DNA of 64,000 nucleotides from Moraxella bovoculi 237. Its GTDB lineage: Bacteria; Pseudomonadota; Gammaproteobacteria; Pseudomonadales; Moraxellaceae. Each line of letters begins with the position of its first letter. Position 1 is the first letter of the stretch. Under the pieces are notes generated by a model. That model did no database searches. It was not told the DNA's origin and saw nothing but the letters and a program-made list of their open reading frames with translations. Location of the stretch: positions 124,001-188,000 of the forward strand of contig NZ_AOMT01000026.1 in the NCBI RefSeq assembly GCF_000696305.2, read 5' to 3'. The position numbers were made by a program, and so were the translations under genes. Shown here piece after piece: positions 35,460-45,781 of the stretch.

Positions 35460-37400
35460 TTATCCTTTGTTTAATGCTTCGATGGGATTTAGTTTTGCCC
35501 CTTTATGAGCAGGCATTAGTCCAAAAACAAGCCCAATCAGGCTAGCACAACCCACCGCAAGGGCGATGGAAGTCGCCGAGAAAATAACTTTAATGTCAAA
35601 GAGTTGTAACAATCCACCAAGCCCAAACGCCAAAAGCACCCCAAGCACACCGCCCAACGCACACACCACCATCGCCTCGATGAGAAATTGCCAAACGATG
35701 TCGCCATAAGTTGCCCCCACCGCCATACGCACACCAATCTCGCCTGTGCGTTCGGTAACGGAGACGAGCATGATGTTCATCACGCCAATCCCACCAACCA
35801 GTAGCGAGATGACTGCAATCGCCCCGATGAGTAAGGTCAAGGATTGGGCGGTTTTTTCGACCGTTTTGGCAAGGCTGTCGCTGTTAAATAGGGTAAAGTC
35901 TTTTTTGCCGTGCCGTTGGGTTAAAAGCTGGTTGATGCTTTCGCTGGCAAGGGCGGACGACTCGTTTGGTTTTAGTAGTACTGTAATGCTGTTTAGGCGT
36001 GGCGACTCGCCTGCAAAGCGGGCTTGGTAGGTACGATAGGGAAGCCACACTTTGAGATTGCGGTCAAAATTGCCCTCAATGCCATTGTATTTAAATACGC
36101 CCACCACTTTGGTCGGTACACCATTTAAGATGAGAATTTGCCCCAAAGCGTTATTTTGTTTGAAAAAATTTTGTTTGGTTTTTTCGCTGATGATGACGTT
36201 TTGGCTAAAATTATCCAGATCACTTTGGCGAAACATACCCCCTGCGACAAACTGCACATTTTGCAAACGATGATGGTTTAGCCCCACGCCGTCCACCTGC
36301 ACGCCTTTGCTGTGATTGCCTAATTGGGCGGTCATACTCATGCTCAAATCTGGCGAGGTACTGGCGACAGAGGGTAATGTTTCGAGTGCATACATGTCAT
36401 CAAAGGTCAAATCATTGGGCGGCGTGGTGTCGTCCTCGTTGTCACCACCCATAAAGACGCTGATGGTTGATGAGCCCATGCTGTTGATTTGGTTTAAAAT
36501 TTGCTGTTTTGAGCCGTTGCCAAGTGCCACGATGAGTACCACAGAGGCGATGCCGATGATGATGCCAAGCATGGTCAAAAGCGTTCTCATTTTGCTGGCA
36601 AGCATGGTCAAAACCGCCATGTGAAAAGCCTCTTTGATACGACCGATGGCTTGAAAATTTAGCGTGCGGTGGGTGTTTTGTTGAAAATCTTGGGTGGTGT
36701 TTACAGTATCATTGCTGTTGTTGTCATCGCTGATGATTTGACCGTCTGCGATGGTGATGATACGGCTGGCACTTTGGGCGATTTTAGGGTCGTGGGTTAC
36801 TAGGATAATCGTGTGTCCCTCACGATTTAACTCGGTCAAAATTGCCATGACATCACGACTACTTTGGCTGTCCAACGCCCCTGTGGGTTCGTCCGCAAAG
36901 ATGATTTGTCCGCCATTCATCAAGGCACGAGCGATAGATACTCGCTGCTGTTGTCCACCTGAGAGCTGGTTGGGATAATGGTCGAGGCGTTGTTCTAGCC
37001 CTAGTTTGGCAAGTAGGGCTTGGGCTTTTTGCTCACGAGTTTTTTGACTCACCCCTGCATAGATGGCAGGCATGGCAACGTTGGCGGTGGCGTTGAGACT
37101 GCTAAGTAGTTGATAACGCTGAAAAATAAAACCAAACTTATCTCGCCTTAGGCTTGCCAACTGCTCACCGTTCATGTCTTGGGTGCAAAGACCGTCAATC
37201 CGATACTCGCCTGATGTCGGTGTGTCCAGACACGCCATGATGTTCATGAGCGTGGATTTGCCAGAGCCTGATTGCCCCACGATGGCGACCATTTCTCCTC
37301 TATAAATATCAAGGTCAATGCCTTTTAATACTTCTAGGGAGTCATCACCAAAAGCAAAGCTTTTTTTGATGTTTTTTAGTGATAAAATGGGTGTTGCCAT
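35460..37400 (-). CDS. macB: MacB-type ABC transporter (ATPase-permease)
   Basis: 646 residues, complete. N-terminal ATPase: Walker A GQSGSGKSTLMN, signature LSGGQQQRVSIARAL, Walker B IIFADEPTGALD, H-loop VTHD. After a linker come four membrane helices with a large periplasmic domain between the first and second (residues about 300-520) and the closing GIGVMNIMLVSVTERTGEIGVRMAVGA segment. Works with MacA and an outer-membrane factor as a mechanotransmission pump for periplasmic substrates. Confidence 0.95.
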   Translation of the reverse strand: MATPILSLKNIKKSFAFGDDSLEVLKGIDLDIYRGEMVAIVGQSGSGKSTLMNIMACLDTPTSGEYRIDGLCTQDMNGEQLASLRRDKFGFIFQRYQLLSSLNATANVAMPAIYAGVSQKTREQKAQALLAKLGLEQRLDHYPNQLSGGQQQRVSIARALMNGGQIIFADEPTGALDSQSSRDVMAILTELNREGHTIILVTHDPKIAQSASRIITIADGQIISDDNNSNDTVNTTQDFQQNTHRTLNFQAIGRIKEAFHMAVLTMLASKMRTLLTMLGIIIGIASVVLIVALGNGSKQQILNQINSMGSSTISVFMGGDNEDDTTPPNDLTFDDMYALETLPSVASTSPDLSMSMTAQLGNHSKGVQVDGVGLNHHRLQNVQFVAGGMFRQSDLDNFSQNVIISEKTKQNFFKQNNALGQILILNGVPTKVVGVFKYNGIEGNFDRNLKVWLPYRTYQARFAGESPRLNSITVLLKPNESSALASESINQLLTQRHGKKDFTLFNSDSLAKTVEKTAQSLTLLIGAIAVISLLVGGIGVMNIMLVSVTERTGEIGVRMAVGATYGDIVWQFLIEAMVVCALGGVLGVLLAFGLGGLLQLFDIKVIFSATSIALAVGCASLIGLVFGLMPAHKGAKLNPIEALNKG

Positions 37401-37401
37401 G

Positions 37402-38559
37402 TCATAGCCCTATGCTAACACTTTCAACCGTGCCGTCTGAGGTGGCGACCACCACCTTTTCGCCCTGTGTTAGTCCTGATAGCACTTCGGTAGAGAGCTT
37501 GTCGTTGATGCCTGTTTTGATGGTGCGAGTTTCGATGGTAGGGGTGGAGCTGTGTTCATCATCAATGACTTGTACCTCAAAGGTGTCATCAGAGAGCTGT
37601 TTGCTAAGTGCGGTCATAGGAATGGTGAGTGCTTGCTCTTTTTTGTCAATGACGACAGTAACGTTTGCGGTCATGCCGATAAAGAGTTCATGATCGGGGT
37701 TTGGGACACTGAGCAGTCCATAATAATACACCGCCCCTGATTGAGCAGTGGTATCAATGGGGAACAATTCTAAATCTTGGAGTGTGGCCTCAAACTGTCG
37801 ATTTGGTAATCCCAAAATAGTAAAGTGGGCATTCATGCCTGTTTTTAGCTTGGGAATGTCCGCTTCGGAGAATTTGGCTTTGATTTGCACCGTATCAATC
37901 TGAGCCAGCCTGATGATGGTTGGCGATGACTGCATGGCGTTGATGTTTTGACCCTCTTTGGTAACGACCGCCACCACCACACCATCCATGGGGGCGGTAA
38001 TGCGAGTGTAGGCAAGGTTAGTTTTGGCGGTGGCGATTTTGAGTTTGGCTTGTTCAAGCTGAGCCATGCTTGCATTTAGCTCTTTTTGGGCGGTGGATAG
38101 TGCAGTTTTTGCTTTTGTGTAGTCTATTTTTGCTACCACGCCTGCTTGATAGCCTTGCTTTTGTTGGTTAAATTCATGCTCGATTTGAGCAAGCTGGATT
38201 TTTTTGATGTCGTGCTGAGCAAGCAAGGATTTGTAGCTTGCCTCATCATCTTTTAGGGCATTTTTTTGCTGAGTGGCATCGATATCGGCGATGGGTTCGC
38301 CTTTTTTGACCCGTTGTCCTAGCTTGACGTGCAGTCTGTCGACACGCCCCGTTGCCTGAGCCCCCACGTCAATCAGCTCCTCAGCATAGACTTGACCGCC
38401 TGCGATGACAGTACTCTCGATGTTGGCAAGCCCAGCAGTGTGCGTGAGGTATTGCTGTTTTGGTGGTTGTTTTTGATAAAAAAAGAAAGTAGCACACGCC
38501 ACGCCAATCATCAAAATGATGATGATAATCAAGGGTTTTTTGAATTTTTTGTTTGTCAT
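37402..38559 (-). CDS. macA: MacA-type periplasmic adaptor
   Basis: 385 residues: one N-terminal membrane anchor (KPLIIIIILMIGVACATFFFY), a split lipoyl domain (VGAQATGRVDRLHVKLGQRVKKGEPIADID ... RITAPMDGVVVAVVTKEGQNI), a coiled-coil hairpin between them, and C-terminal beta-barrel and membrane-proximal domains. Separated from macB by a single base, so one transcript. The start at 38559 is preferred over an in-frame ATG at 38598, which adds 13 residues without homology. Confidence 0.92.
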   Translation of the reverse strand: MTNKKFKKPLIIIIILMIGVACATFFFYQKQPPKQQYLTHTAGLANIESTVIAGGQVYAEELIDVGAQATGRVDRLHVKLGQRVKKGEPIADIDATQQKNALKDDEASYKSLLAQHDIKKIQLAQIEHEFNQQKQGYQAGVVAKIDYTKAKTALSTAQKELNASMAQLEQAKLKIATAKTNLAYTRITAPMDGVVVAVVTKEGQNINAMQSSPTIIRLAQIDTVQIKAKFSEADIPKLKTGMNAHFTILGLPNRQFEATLQDLELFPIDTTAQSGAVYYYGLLSVPNPDHELFIGMTANVTVVIDKKEQALTIPMTALSKQLSDDTFEVQVIDDEHSSTPTIETRTIKTGINDKLSTEVLSGLTQGEKVVVATSDGTVESVSIGL

Positions 38560-38770
38560 AATGTATGATGTTAAATAAATATCATTGCTATTATACAAAA
38601 AAATTCACCATAATAAAAGTATGGGATTGCTATGTTTTGACTGTGAGTAATGGCTTAAAGATAGGTTGAGCTGGGTTTGATTTTTCAAGCAAAAACAGGC
38701 GATATACTTTACAGGTTGGATGGTTGTAAAAGGTCGGGTATTTCTTAATGTATTCAATTTGGTTTGCCCA

Positions 38771-38802
38771 TAAATAAAGGCGAATCGCTCCGCCTTTATT
38801 TA
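38771..38802. terminator. Terminator downstream of DAHP synthase
   Basis: Perfect 12-bp stem TAAATAAAGGCG / CGCCTTTATTTA with 8-base loop; AT-rich ends act as T runs on both strands. Confidence 0.7.
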
Positions 38803-38828
38803 TGGATTTAAGGTTTTAACCGCCAGTT

Positions 38829-39908
38829 TTAACGATTTGGCAAATGCTCTTTGACGTCTTTGGCAAATTGACGTAATACGTCCACTGTGCTACCCCAATC
38901 CAAACAGCCGTCCGTTATCGATTTGCCGTATTCCAATTGGCTTAGGTCGGCAGGGATATTTTGGCGACCGCCTTTTAGGTGGCTTTCAATCATGAGACCC
39001 ATGATAGACTTGTTGCCTCTTTGGATTTGTCTTGCAATGTTTTGGATAACCATCGGCTGCAAGTAGGGGTCTTTGCCAGAGTTGGCGTGGCTTGCGTCTA
39101 CCATGATTTTGCCGTTGGTTTTGCCACGGGCAAGCTCGTTTTCGGCGGCGGCGATGGCAGTCTCATCATAGTTGGGCTGGTCGTTACCACCACGCAAGAC
39201 AACGTGGGCGTATTTGTTGCCTTTGGACTTGATGATAGAGACTTGCCCGTCCGATGATAGACCCAAAAAGCTATGCCCTGATTTTACCGCTTGCATGGCA
39301 TTTACCGCCACGGTCATGGAGCCGTCCGTACCGTTTTTAAAACCGACAGGGCAAGATAAGCCACTTGACATTTCACGGTGGGTTTGTGATTCGGTGGTTC
39401 TGGCTCCGATTGCCGACCAGCTGATTAAGTCCTGCATATATTGGGGGGTGTTGGGGTCTAGGGCTTCGGTGGCGCATGGTAGGCCTTTTTCGTTTAATTC
39501 AAGCAGAAGCTTACGAGCCATGCCAAGCCCCTTTTCGATGTCGAAGCTGTCATTCATGTCAGGGTCGTTAATCAGACCTTTCCAGCCTGTGGTGGTGCGG
39601 GGCTTTTCAAAATACACACGCATGACGATGAATAACTCATCTTTTAATTCATCCGCTAAGGCTTTTAGCTTGTCCGCATACTCATGGGCGGCATCGACAT
39701 CATGGATAGAGCATGGACCCACCACGACCAGGATGCGCTTGTCTTCGCCATCTAGGATGTCTTCGATGACTTTACGGCCATGAAGGACGGTATTAAAGGC
39801 TTCACTGGTTAGTGGGTAGGTGCGTTTTAGTTCTGCGGGGGTGATGAGCGGTGTGATTTTCTCGATGTTCACGTCGTCGATTTCTGTATGATGAGTTAAA
39901 AATGACAT
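38829..39908 (-). CDS. DAHP synthase, class I (AroF/G/H type)
   Basis: Condenses phosphoenolpyruvate and erythrose 4-phosphate, the first step of aromatic amino acid synthesis. 359 residues with VVVGPCSIHD, MRVYFEKPRTTTGWKGLINDP, ISWSAIGARTTESQTHRE, SGLSCPVGFKNGTDG and DASHANSGKDP. Metal ligands and substrate residues are intact. Which amino acid inhibits it (Phe, Tyr or Trp) cannot be told reliably here. Single-gene unit with its own terminator. Confidence 0.95.
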   Translation of the reverse strand: MSFLTHHTEIDDVNIEKITPLITPAELKRTYPLTSEAFNTVLHGRKVIEDILDGEDKRILVVVGPCSIHDVDAAHEYADKLKALADELKDELFIVMRVYFEKPRTTTGWKGLINDPDMNDSFDIEKGLGMARKLLLELNEKGLPCATEALDPNTPQYMQDLISWSAIGARTTESQTHREMSSGLSCPVGFKNGTDGSMTVAVNAMQAVKSGHSFLGLSSDGQVSIIKSKGNKYAHVVLRGGNDQPNYDETAIAAAENELARGKTNGKIMVDASHANSGKDPYLQPMVIQNIARQIQRGNKSIMGLMIESHLKGGRQNIPADLSQLEYGKSITDGCLDWGSTVDVLRQFAKDVKEHLPNR

Positions 39909-40238
39909 AGGGCTACCTTATGGTTGGCAGTGCTTGTTGCGGTATACAAATACACTCAAATAAAAATGCAACCATTATGCACACAATGAACCCATTTTAC
40001 AAGCTTTAGCGGGGCAAAAACTCGCGAAAGCTCCCAAAAAATTTAAATTATCTGTGAGCATCGCATCAAAAATCTAATTGTGATCGAATTAATTCAAAAA
40101 ATATAAATATCAATTAAAAATATCTAAACAATAAACTGATAGGTTTCACCCCTACGGTTGATTTGTCTTTGAGTAAATGCGTTGGCTGTGGTATGATAAA
40201 TGGGTTTTGTTTACTGTTGATTTTTTGAGAAAAATAAC
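39909..40238. other. 330-base divergent intergenic region
   Basis: AT-rich spacer between DAHP synthase and ispB. It contains the ispB promoter near its right end. No gene, repeat or riboswitch seen; any DAHP synthase promoter or leader could not be pinned down. Confidence 0.5.
40169..40197 (+). promoter_or_regulatory. Sigma-70 promoter of ispB
   Basis: TTGAGT (40169-40174) and TATGAT (40192-40197) with a 17-base spacer, about 40 bases before the ispB ATG. Confidence 0.55.
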
Positions 40239-41234
40239 ATGACCACGCCCACTTATTCTGAGATTTTATCCGTTGTTGCTGATGATTTTGCTGTTATGGA
40301 CAAGCAAGTTTTTGGCTCACTAAATTCCAAAGTTCAGCTCATCATGAAAGTGTCTGACCACGTCATCAACGCAGGCGGTAAGCGTATGCGACCCTTGATG
40401 ACCCTGCTCATCTCACGCATGATAAAGGATGAGCGGTATCAGCCAAGCCTAGAACTTGGGGCGATTACCGAGATGCTCCATACCGCCACGCTCGTGCATG
40501 ATGACGTGATTGATCAGTCTGGTATGAGACGGGGGCGACCGACCGCCAACGCCACTTGGAACAACGCCACGGCTGTGCTGGTGGGCGACTATCTTATCGC
40601 TCGCTCGTTTAACCTTTTGACGGGGTTTGGCGATATGACATTATTAAAGCTGTTCTCGGACGGGACGTGCGACATTGCCGAAGGCGAAGTGCTACAATTA
40701 CAACACCAACACAACATTGAGACGACCGAAAGTGACTACCTACAAATCATTGACGGCAAGACTTCACGCCTGTTCATGATGGCGTGTGTGGGTTCGGCTC
40801 TACTTCATGGCAAGCATGATGACAAAGAGTTACTTGCTAATTTGTCTGATTTTGGGCAACATTTTGGCAATGCCTTTCAGATGATTGATGACGTGCTGGA
40901 CTTTATGGGTGACAGTCAAACGATGGGCAAAAATCTGGGCGATGACCTAGCCGAAGGTAAGCCGACCTTGCCGATTATCAAAACCTTAGAAATCCTAAAA
41001 CAAGCCAATAGCGATGACTATGACAAACTAAGAATCGCTGTACAAACAGGCAAAACCGACAATGCTGAGACGCTGATTGGCTTGGTGAAATCATCAGGAG
41101 CTTTGGAATACTGCAAAAATCGGGCGTTGGATGAAACCCGCCTTGCCCAAACGACTCTTATGAAACTGCCTGACAACCAATACCGCCATGCGTTGTATCA
41201 GTTGACCCAATTGGCGAGTGCCAGATTGATATGA
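40239..41234 (+). CDS. ispB: Octaprenyl diphosphate synthase
   Basis: Makes the C40 side chain of ubiquinone. 331 residues with the two Asp-rich motifs of trans-prenyltransferases: DDVID in TATLVHDDVIDQSGMRRG and DDVLD in QMIDDVLDFMGD, plus GGKRMRPLM. Length normal. Overlaps the next gene by 4 bases (ATGA). Confidence 0.95.
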   Translation: MTTPTYSEILSVVADDFAVMDKQVFGSLNSKVQLIMKVSDHVINAGGKRMRPLMTLLISRMIKDERYQPSLELGAITEMLHTATLVHDDVIDQSGMRRGRPTANATWNNATAVLVGDYLIARSFNLLTGFGDMTLLKLFSDGTCDIAEGEVLQLQHQHNIETTESDYLQIIDGKTSRLFMMACVGSALLHGKHDDKELLANLSDFGQHFGNAFQMIDDVLDFMGDSQTMGKNLGDDLAEGKPTLPIIKTLEILKQANSDDYDKLRIAVQTGKTDNAETLIGLVKSSGALEYCKNRALDETRLAQTTLMKLPDNQYRHALYQLTQLASARLI

Positions 41235-42097
41235 GTTATCTGGTTCTTGCTATCAGTGCCAGCGTACTGGTATCTATATTCCTAAAAATGGCGCGCAGCC
41301 GTGGCATCGATGTCGCTCAGGCGATCTTAATTAACTACATCACCGCCATTATTTTATGTATTTATCTATTAAAGCCGAGCTTTGATGTTAGCCAAATCAT
41401 GGCAAATGGCGCATTTATTTTTGTTGCCTTGGGGGTGCTGCTGCCCAGCGTATTCATCATCATGGCAAAAGCGGTGCAGATGGTCGGTATCGCCAAGTCA
41501 GACGTGGCGCAGCGTTTGGCGTTATTTTTGCCGATATTGGCATCATTTACGATCTTTGGGGAGGATTTGACGCTGGCGAAGGGTGCAGGTCTTATTTTGG
41601 CATTCTCATCGCTCATCGCTTTGACCTACAAGCCAGTCCATCATACAGATGTTAAAGTATCCGATACGACCGATTTTAAGCGCGCCGCCGCCATTCTGGG
41701 CGGGGTGTGGCTAGGTTATGGCGTGATTGATATTCTGTTCAAGCAGATGGCAAAGCTGGGCAATGCGTTTCCTGATACGCTGTTTGTAAGCTTTGTGTTG
41801 GCGTTTGTGTTGCTCTTTATTTATCTTATGATGAACAGAACCAAATGGCAGCCAAAAAGCCTAGCCAGTGGTGTGCTGTTGGGCGCGCTCAATTTTGCTA
41901 ATATTTTATTTTATATCAAGGCGCATCAAGTCTATAAAGATGATCCGACATTGGTATTTGCTGGCATGAATATTGGCGTTATCTGCCTCGGTGTGGTGGT
42001 TGGTCTGGTGATATTTAGAGAAAAAATCTCAAAAATCAACGGGCTAGGTATTCTATTAGGTGTGCTGGCGGTGTGGTGTCTTTTCTATCTAAGATAG
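41231..42097 (+). CDS. DMT-family permease
   Basis: 288 residues with ten predicted membrane helices and two EamA-like halves (opening [20 protein letters not shown]; closing VGLVIFREKISKINGLGILLGVLAVW, the conserved exporter end). It resembles uncharacterised DMT permeases; substrate unknown. Translationally coupled to ispB, which is unusual company, so a metabolic link cannot be claimed. Confidence 0.82.
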   Translation: MSYLVLAISASVLVSIFLKMARSRGIDVAQAILINYITAIILCIYLLKPSFDVSQIMANGAFIFVALGVLLPSVFIIMAKAVQMVGIAKSDVAQRLALFLPILASFTIFGEDLTLAKGAGLILAFSSLIALTYKPVHHTDVKVSDTTDFKRAAAILGGVWLGYGVIDILFKQMAKLGNAFPDTLFVSFVLAFVLLFIYLMMNRTKWQPKSLASGVLLGALNFANILFYIKAHQVYKDDPTLVFAGMNIGVICLGVVVGLVIFREKISKINGLGILLGVLAVWCLFYLR

Positions 42098-42215
42098 TGT
42101 ATGAGGTATTGATGGTATCAAGCGATCATCGATAACGTTTCTTGTACAAAAATATTTGGCGATTTGCATTCGATTTGTGGTGTAATTAAATTTTAAACCT
42201 ACCTAGGAGCATAAG

Positions 42216-42464
42216 ATGAAAAAAGTAGCACTATCAATGATGGCAACGTGTTTGGTATTGGCAGGTTGTCAGACCATTAAGGATTATAACCCGCTCAAAA
42301 AAGAACCTAAAGCTGATGCTTCCAATCCTGCCAGTGTGTTCTGTGTGGAGCGTGGTGGTAAGTCAGTCATTAAGACCGCCAAAGACGGCAGTCAATACGG
42401 TGTGTGTCAATTACCTAATGGCCCAACCGTTGAGGAATGGGAATTTTATCGTAAGCACCACTAA
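42216..42464 (+). CDS. DUF333 lipoprotein
   Basis: 82 residues: signal peptide with LAGC lipobox, then a DUF333 domain (NPASVFCVERGGK ... YGVCQLPNGPTVEEWEFYR) with its two conserved cysteines, probably disulfide-bonded. Periplasm-facing; function unknown, and the domain is often found attached to the HslJ/META proteins. GGAG 7 bases upstream; terminator directly follows. Confidence 0.88.
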   Translation: MKKVALSMMATCLVLAGCQTIKDYNPLKKEPKADASNPASVFCVERGGKSVIKTAKDGSQYGVCQLPNGPTVEEWEFYRKHH

Positions 42465-42471
42465 AAACAAT

Positions 42472-42499
42472 AACGCCAACCTGATGATTGGCGTTTTTT
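42472..42499 (+). terminator. Terminator after the DUF333 gene
   Basis: AACGCCAA / TTGGCGTT perfect stem, 8-base loop, T6 tail. Confidence 0.85.
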
Positions 42500-42510
42500 A
42501 TTGGATTAGC

Positions 42511-43541
42511 TTAATGGTTAATGCTAACTTCGCCTTCTATCACGGCTTTGCCTGTTTTATCAATCGCCCCAAGCTGTATTTTATCGCCGGACTTTTTGCC
42601 AACAAAGGCAATGGACTGGTTATTGATGCTGGGGTTTGTGGTGTCTTTGACTTTCAAAATGGGTGCATAAAATGGTCAAGCTAAATCATAATATAGCCCA
42701 ATCACCAATTTGCCCGTTTCACCAATAAAGCCGCATTTGTCATCTTTGACCGCCAAAGGCAGCTCATCGGTAAATCCATAAATAAAATCATAATCTAAAC
42801 CAAAATCAACCATGATATGATAAGCTTGTCAAAATCAACGTCATAATAAAGGTCTGTGGTAAATTTTATCATGCCTCATTTGTCATTCTTGGAGACAGGT
42901 AAAATGCCTTGCTCTATTTTGCCGTGTTTATCATATTCAAAAGGCAAGATAACTTCGACTTTGTCATCATATATGCCATATTTGCCTTATTTTTTAGCAA
43001 AATAAGCTGATTTACTTCTATGTGCTTTAATAACCTTTACATCATGTAATTCATCATTTGTCAGGTCAATAACGACGTTGCCGTTTTTATCAAGTACGCC
43101 ATAAAGCCCTTGTTTTTTGACGATATAATACGAATCTTGTCTTATTATGTCATCATAAACCGTATCAATGATGACTTTGCCGTCTCTATCAATCACGCCA
43201 TGTAAGCCTTATTTGGCAACAATCATGTCAGTGCCATTAAATTTTTCAGTCTCATCATAAATGAGCTTGATGGCAACGTTACCCTGTGCGTCTGGATGGC
43301 CGTATTTATGCGCGATGGGGTCTTGTATGGAGACAAGTCCCTGATGGGCTTTGGCACGTTGTAATGCCCGTTGTTCTGCTCTTATTTTGGCCTGTATTTG
43401 GGCTTTTCGTTCATCTTGGCGTTGGGTTTCTAATTGGTTTGTGGTTTTGTCTTGTGGTGGCGTGGTATTGGCATAAGATGAATTGACCAAAATCACCATG
43501 GTAAATAAGGATTTACCCAGAAAGGTGAGGCGTGTTGTCAT
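42511..43541 (-). pseudogene. WG-repeat secreted protein, interrupted by stops and a frameshift
   Basis: From the ATG at 43541 a signal peptide (cleavage after NSSYA) and a Gln/Lys-rich helix lead into WG-type beta repeats: GLHGVIDRDGKVII, KQGLYGVLDKNGNVVI, GKYGIYD, CGFIGETGKLVI, and a last QLGAIDKTGKAVI ending at 42511. In-frame stops occur at 43209 (TAA), 42987 (TAA), about 42887 (TGA) and 42676 (TGA), with an indel near 42810-42825. The first three stops sit at the same repeat position (Lys-stop-Gly). WG-repeat proteins are periplasmic or surface proteins of mostly unknown role. A real, old pseudogene. Confidence 0.78.
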
Positions 43542-43646
43542 GGTGATTTTCCATAAAAATATCAAAGGATGGTTTAGCACAAACTTTTGCCCAATTTATC
43601 AAAATCCTTTATAATGACTCCCCATTTATCCAACTTATTTATTATT

Positions 43647-45680
43647 ATGAGTCAATTGAACCCCCGCCAACAAGAAGCCTTAGCCCATGTGTCAGGACCG
43701 CTGCTCGTCTTGGCGGGAGCAGGTTCAGGTAAGACATCGGTCATCACCCAAAAAATCGCGCATCTAATCACCAACTGCAATACACCTGCCGAGCGTATCA
43801 CGGCGATGACTTTCACCAACAAGGCGGCTCGCGAGATGAAAGCGCGTGTCTCTAAGCTCTTGTCTAGTGAAAAAACTCGCGGACTGACAGTGTCTACTTT
43901 TCACCAGTTTGGTTTGCAGTTTTTGCGTTATGAGCTCATGCACACACCGCTGAAGGCGAACTTTAGTATCATGGATTCGGACGATTCTAAGCGGCTGCTG
44001 ATGGAGCTGATGATGCGAGACAACATGAGCGGCGCTGAGAGTCGCGAGCTGGCTAGTAAGGCGATGAAATTCATCTCTGATTGGAAGAATGACTTGGTAT
44101 GGCCTGAAGATGCCGCGCAAACGCTGTCCGACCCAGAAGATCTGATGTTCGCCCATCTGTATGGGTTGTATGAGCGTAATCTGCGCGCGTACAACGCAGT
44201 GGATTTTGATGACTTGATTGTGCTGCCTGCCAAGATTCTAAAAGATAACGAGATGGTGCGTGACAAATGGCAGCGCCGCATTCGCTATCTACTCGTGGAC
44301 GAATATCAAGATACCAACACCGCACAGTATGAGCTGGTTAAGCTGCTGGTCGGATCATCAGCGCGATTTACGGTGGTCGGTGATGATGACCAATCCATCT
44401 ACACATGGCGCGGTGCTAAGCCTGAGAACATGGCGCTGCTTAAGCAAGACTTCCCCAATCTGCACGTCGTCAAACTCGAACAAAACTACCGCTCCACCAA
44501 CCGCATTCTAAGCGCTGCGAATACGGTCATCGCCAATAATGAGCATATTTTTGATAAGGCGCTGTGGTCGGACAAGGGTGAGGGTGAGCGCATTCGAGTG
44601 ATTACTTGCCCGTCGGATTTTGATGAGGCGGAACGCGTCGCCAAAGAAATCGTCGCACATCGCCTGCGTAACGGCAACACATGGGATCAGTATGCGGTGC
44701 TGTATCGCTCGAATTTCCAAGCGCGTGTGCTAGAGACCGAGCTGCGTCAGCTGAATGTGCCTTATAAGCTCTCGGGCGGTACGTCATTCTTTGCGCGTAC
44801 TGAGATTAAGGATGTGATGAGCTATCTGCGCATCATCCTAAATCCTGATGATGACGCGGCGTTTTTAAGGATTATTAATACGCCGAAGCGCGGCATGGGC
44901 TCGGCGACGCTTGAGAAGCTGGGTCTGCTCGCCCAAGAATATGGCATCTCGCTGCTGTCTGCGTGTTCTCATGCGGGTCTCAAGGCGGCTGTTGGTGCTA
45001 AGGCGAGTAATACTTTGTATGCATTTGCTGATTTTATTGAGCGTTACACGCGTGAGCTGTATGATAATGCTGACCCCATGCCATTGGTACGTCAGATGAT
45101 CATCGAGACGGGTTATATTGATTACATCAAAGAAGACAGCAAAACCCCACAACAAGAAAAAAACCGCCTTGACAACATCGAATCCCTCTACCAGAGCATC
45201 GCGACACTCATCGACCGCGCTGAAGAGGATGAGGATAAGACCATCGAAGCGGTGATTCGTAAGATGGTACTGCTTGACATGCTTGAGCAGCAACAAGAAG
45301 AAGAGAACACCAATAAGGTGAACCTAATGACGCTCCACGCCGCTAAGGGGCTTGAGTTCGATTACGTGTACATCATCGGCGTCGAAGAAGAGATTCTGCC
45401 ACACCGTAATTCGCTACTAGAAGAGAACATCGAAGAAGAGCGTCGTCTCATGTATGTGGGCATCACGCGTGCCAGATTGGAGCTGACTTTAACAGTTGCC
45501 CAAAAACGCCGCGCAGGACGTGATTTTAAGCAGACGACCCCGTCACGATTCTTAGAAGAGCTGCCAACCGACCACATGGATTACCCAGGCAAATCAGGCG
45601 TCAAAAAAGACCCAAAACTGGTCGCTCAAGACTACCTGTCGAACATTCAAGCCATGCTTGCAGCCAAGCGCGGCGGCTAA
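43647..45680 (+). CDS. rep: ATP-dependent DNA helicase Rep
   Basis: Superfamily 1A 3'-5' helicase that clears protein roadblocks ahead of the fork. 677 residues from the ATG at 43647: Q-motif LNPRQQEALAHV, Walker A AGAGSGKT, motif II VDEYQDTN, VVGDDDQSIYTWRGA, QNYRST, and the C-terminal VNLMTLHAAKGLEFDYVYIIG and RLMYVGITRA motifs. The open frame extends 20 codons upstream but without similarity. Confidence 0.95.
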   Translation: MSQLNPRQQEALAHVSGPLLVLAGAGSGKTSVITQKIAHLITNCNTPAERITAMTFTNKAAREMKARVSKLLSSEKTRGLTVSTFHQFGLQFLRYELMHTPLKANFSIMDSDDSKRLLMELMMRDNMSGAESRELASKAMKFISDWKNDLVWPEDAAQTLSDPEDLMFAHLYGLYERNLRAYNAVDFDDLIVLPAKILKDNEMVRDKWQRRIRYLLVDEYQDTNTAQYELVKLLVGSSARFTVVGDDDQSIYTWRGAKPENMALLKQDFPNLHVVKLEQNYRSTNRILSAANTVIANNEHIFDKALWSDKGEGERIRVITCPSDFDEAERVAKEIVAHRLRNGNTWDQYAVLYRSNFQARVLETELRQLNVPYKLSGGTSFFARTEIKDVMSYLRIILNPDDDAAFLRIINTPKRGMGSATLEKLGLLAQEYGISLLSACSHAGLKAAVGAKASNTLYAFADFIERYTRELYDNADPMPLVRQMIIETGYIDYIKEDSKTPQQEKNRLDNIESLYQSIATLIDRAEEDEDKTIEAVIRKMVLLDMLEQQQEEENTNKVNLMTLHAAKGLEFDYVYIIGVEEEILPHRNSLLEENIEEERRLMYVGITRARLELTLTVAQKRRAGRDFKQTTPSRFLEELPTDHMDYPGKSGVKKDPKLVAQDYLSNIQAMLAAKRGG

Positions 45681-45781
45681 TAACAAAAGTCGCAATGATA
45701 TAAAGACATAATTGACATAAAAACTGTGCTAAAATGACCGCGACTTAAAAACTAATTATAAAAAGAATTTGGAGAGAATTG

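Noticed and set aside
42511-43541. Stop-codon recoding (UAA/UGA read-through) in the WG-repeat gene
   Set aside because: An additional frameshift near 42815 and a further stop at 42676 point to decay; all other genes in the window use standard stops.
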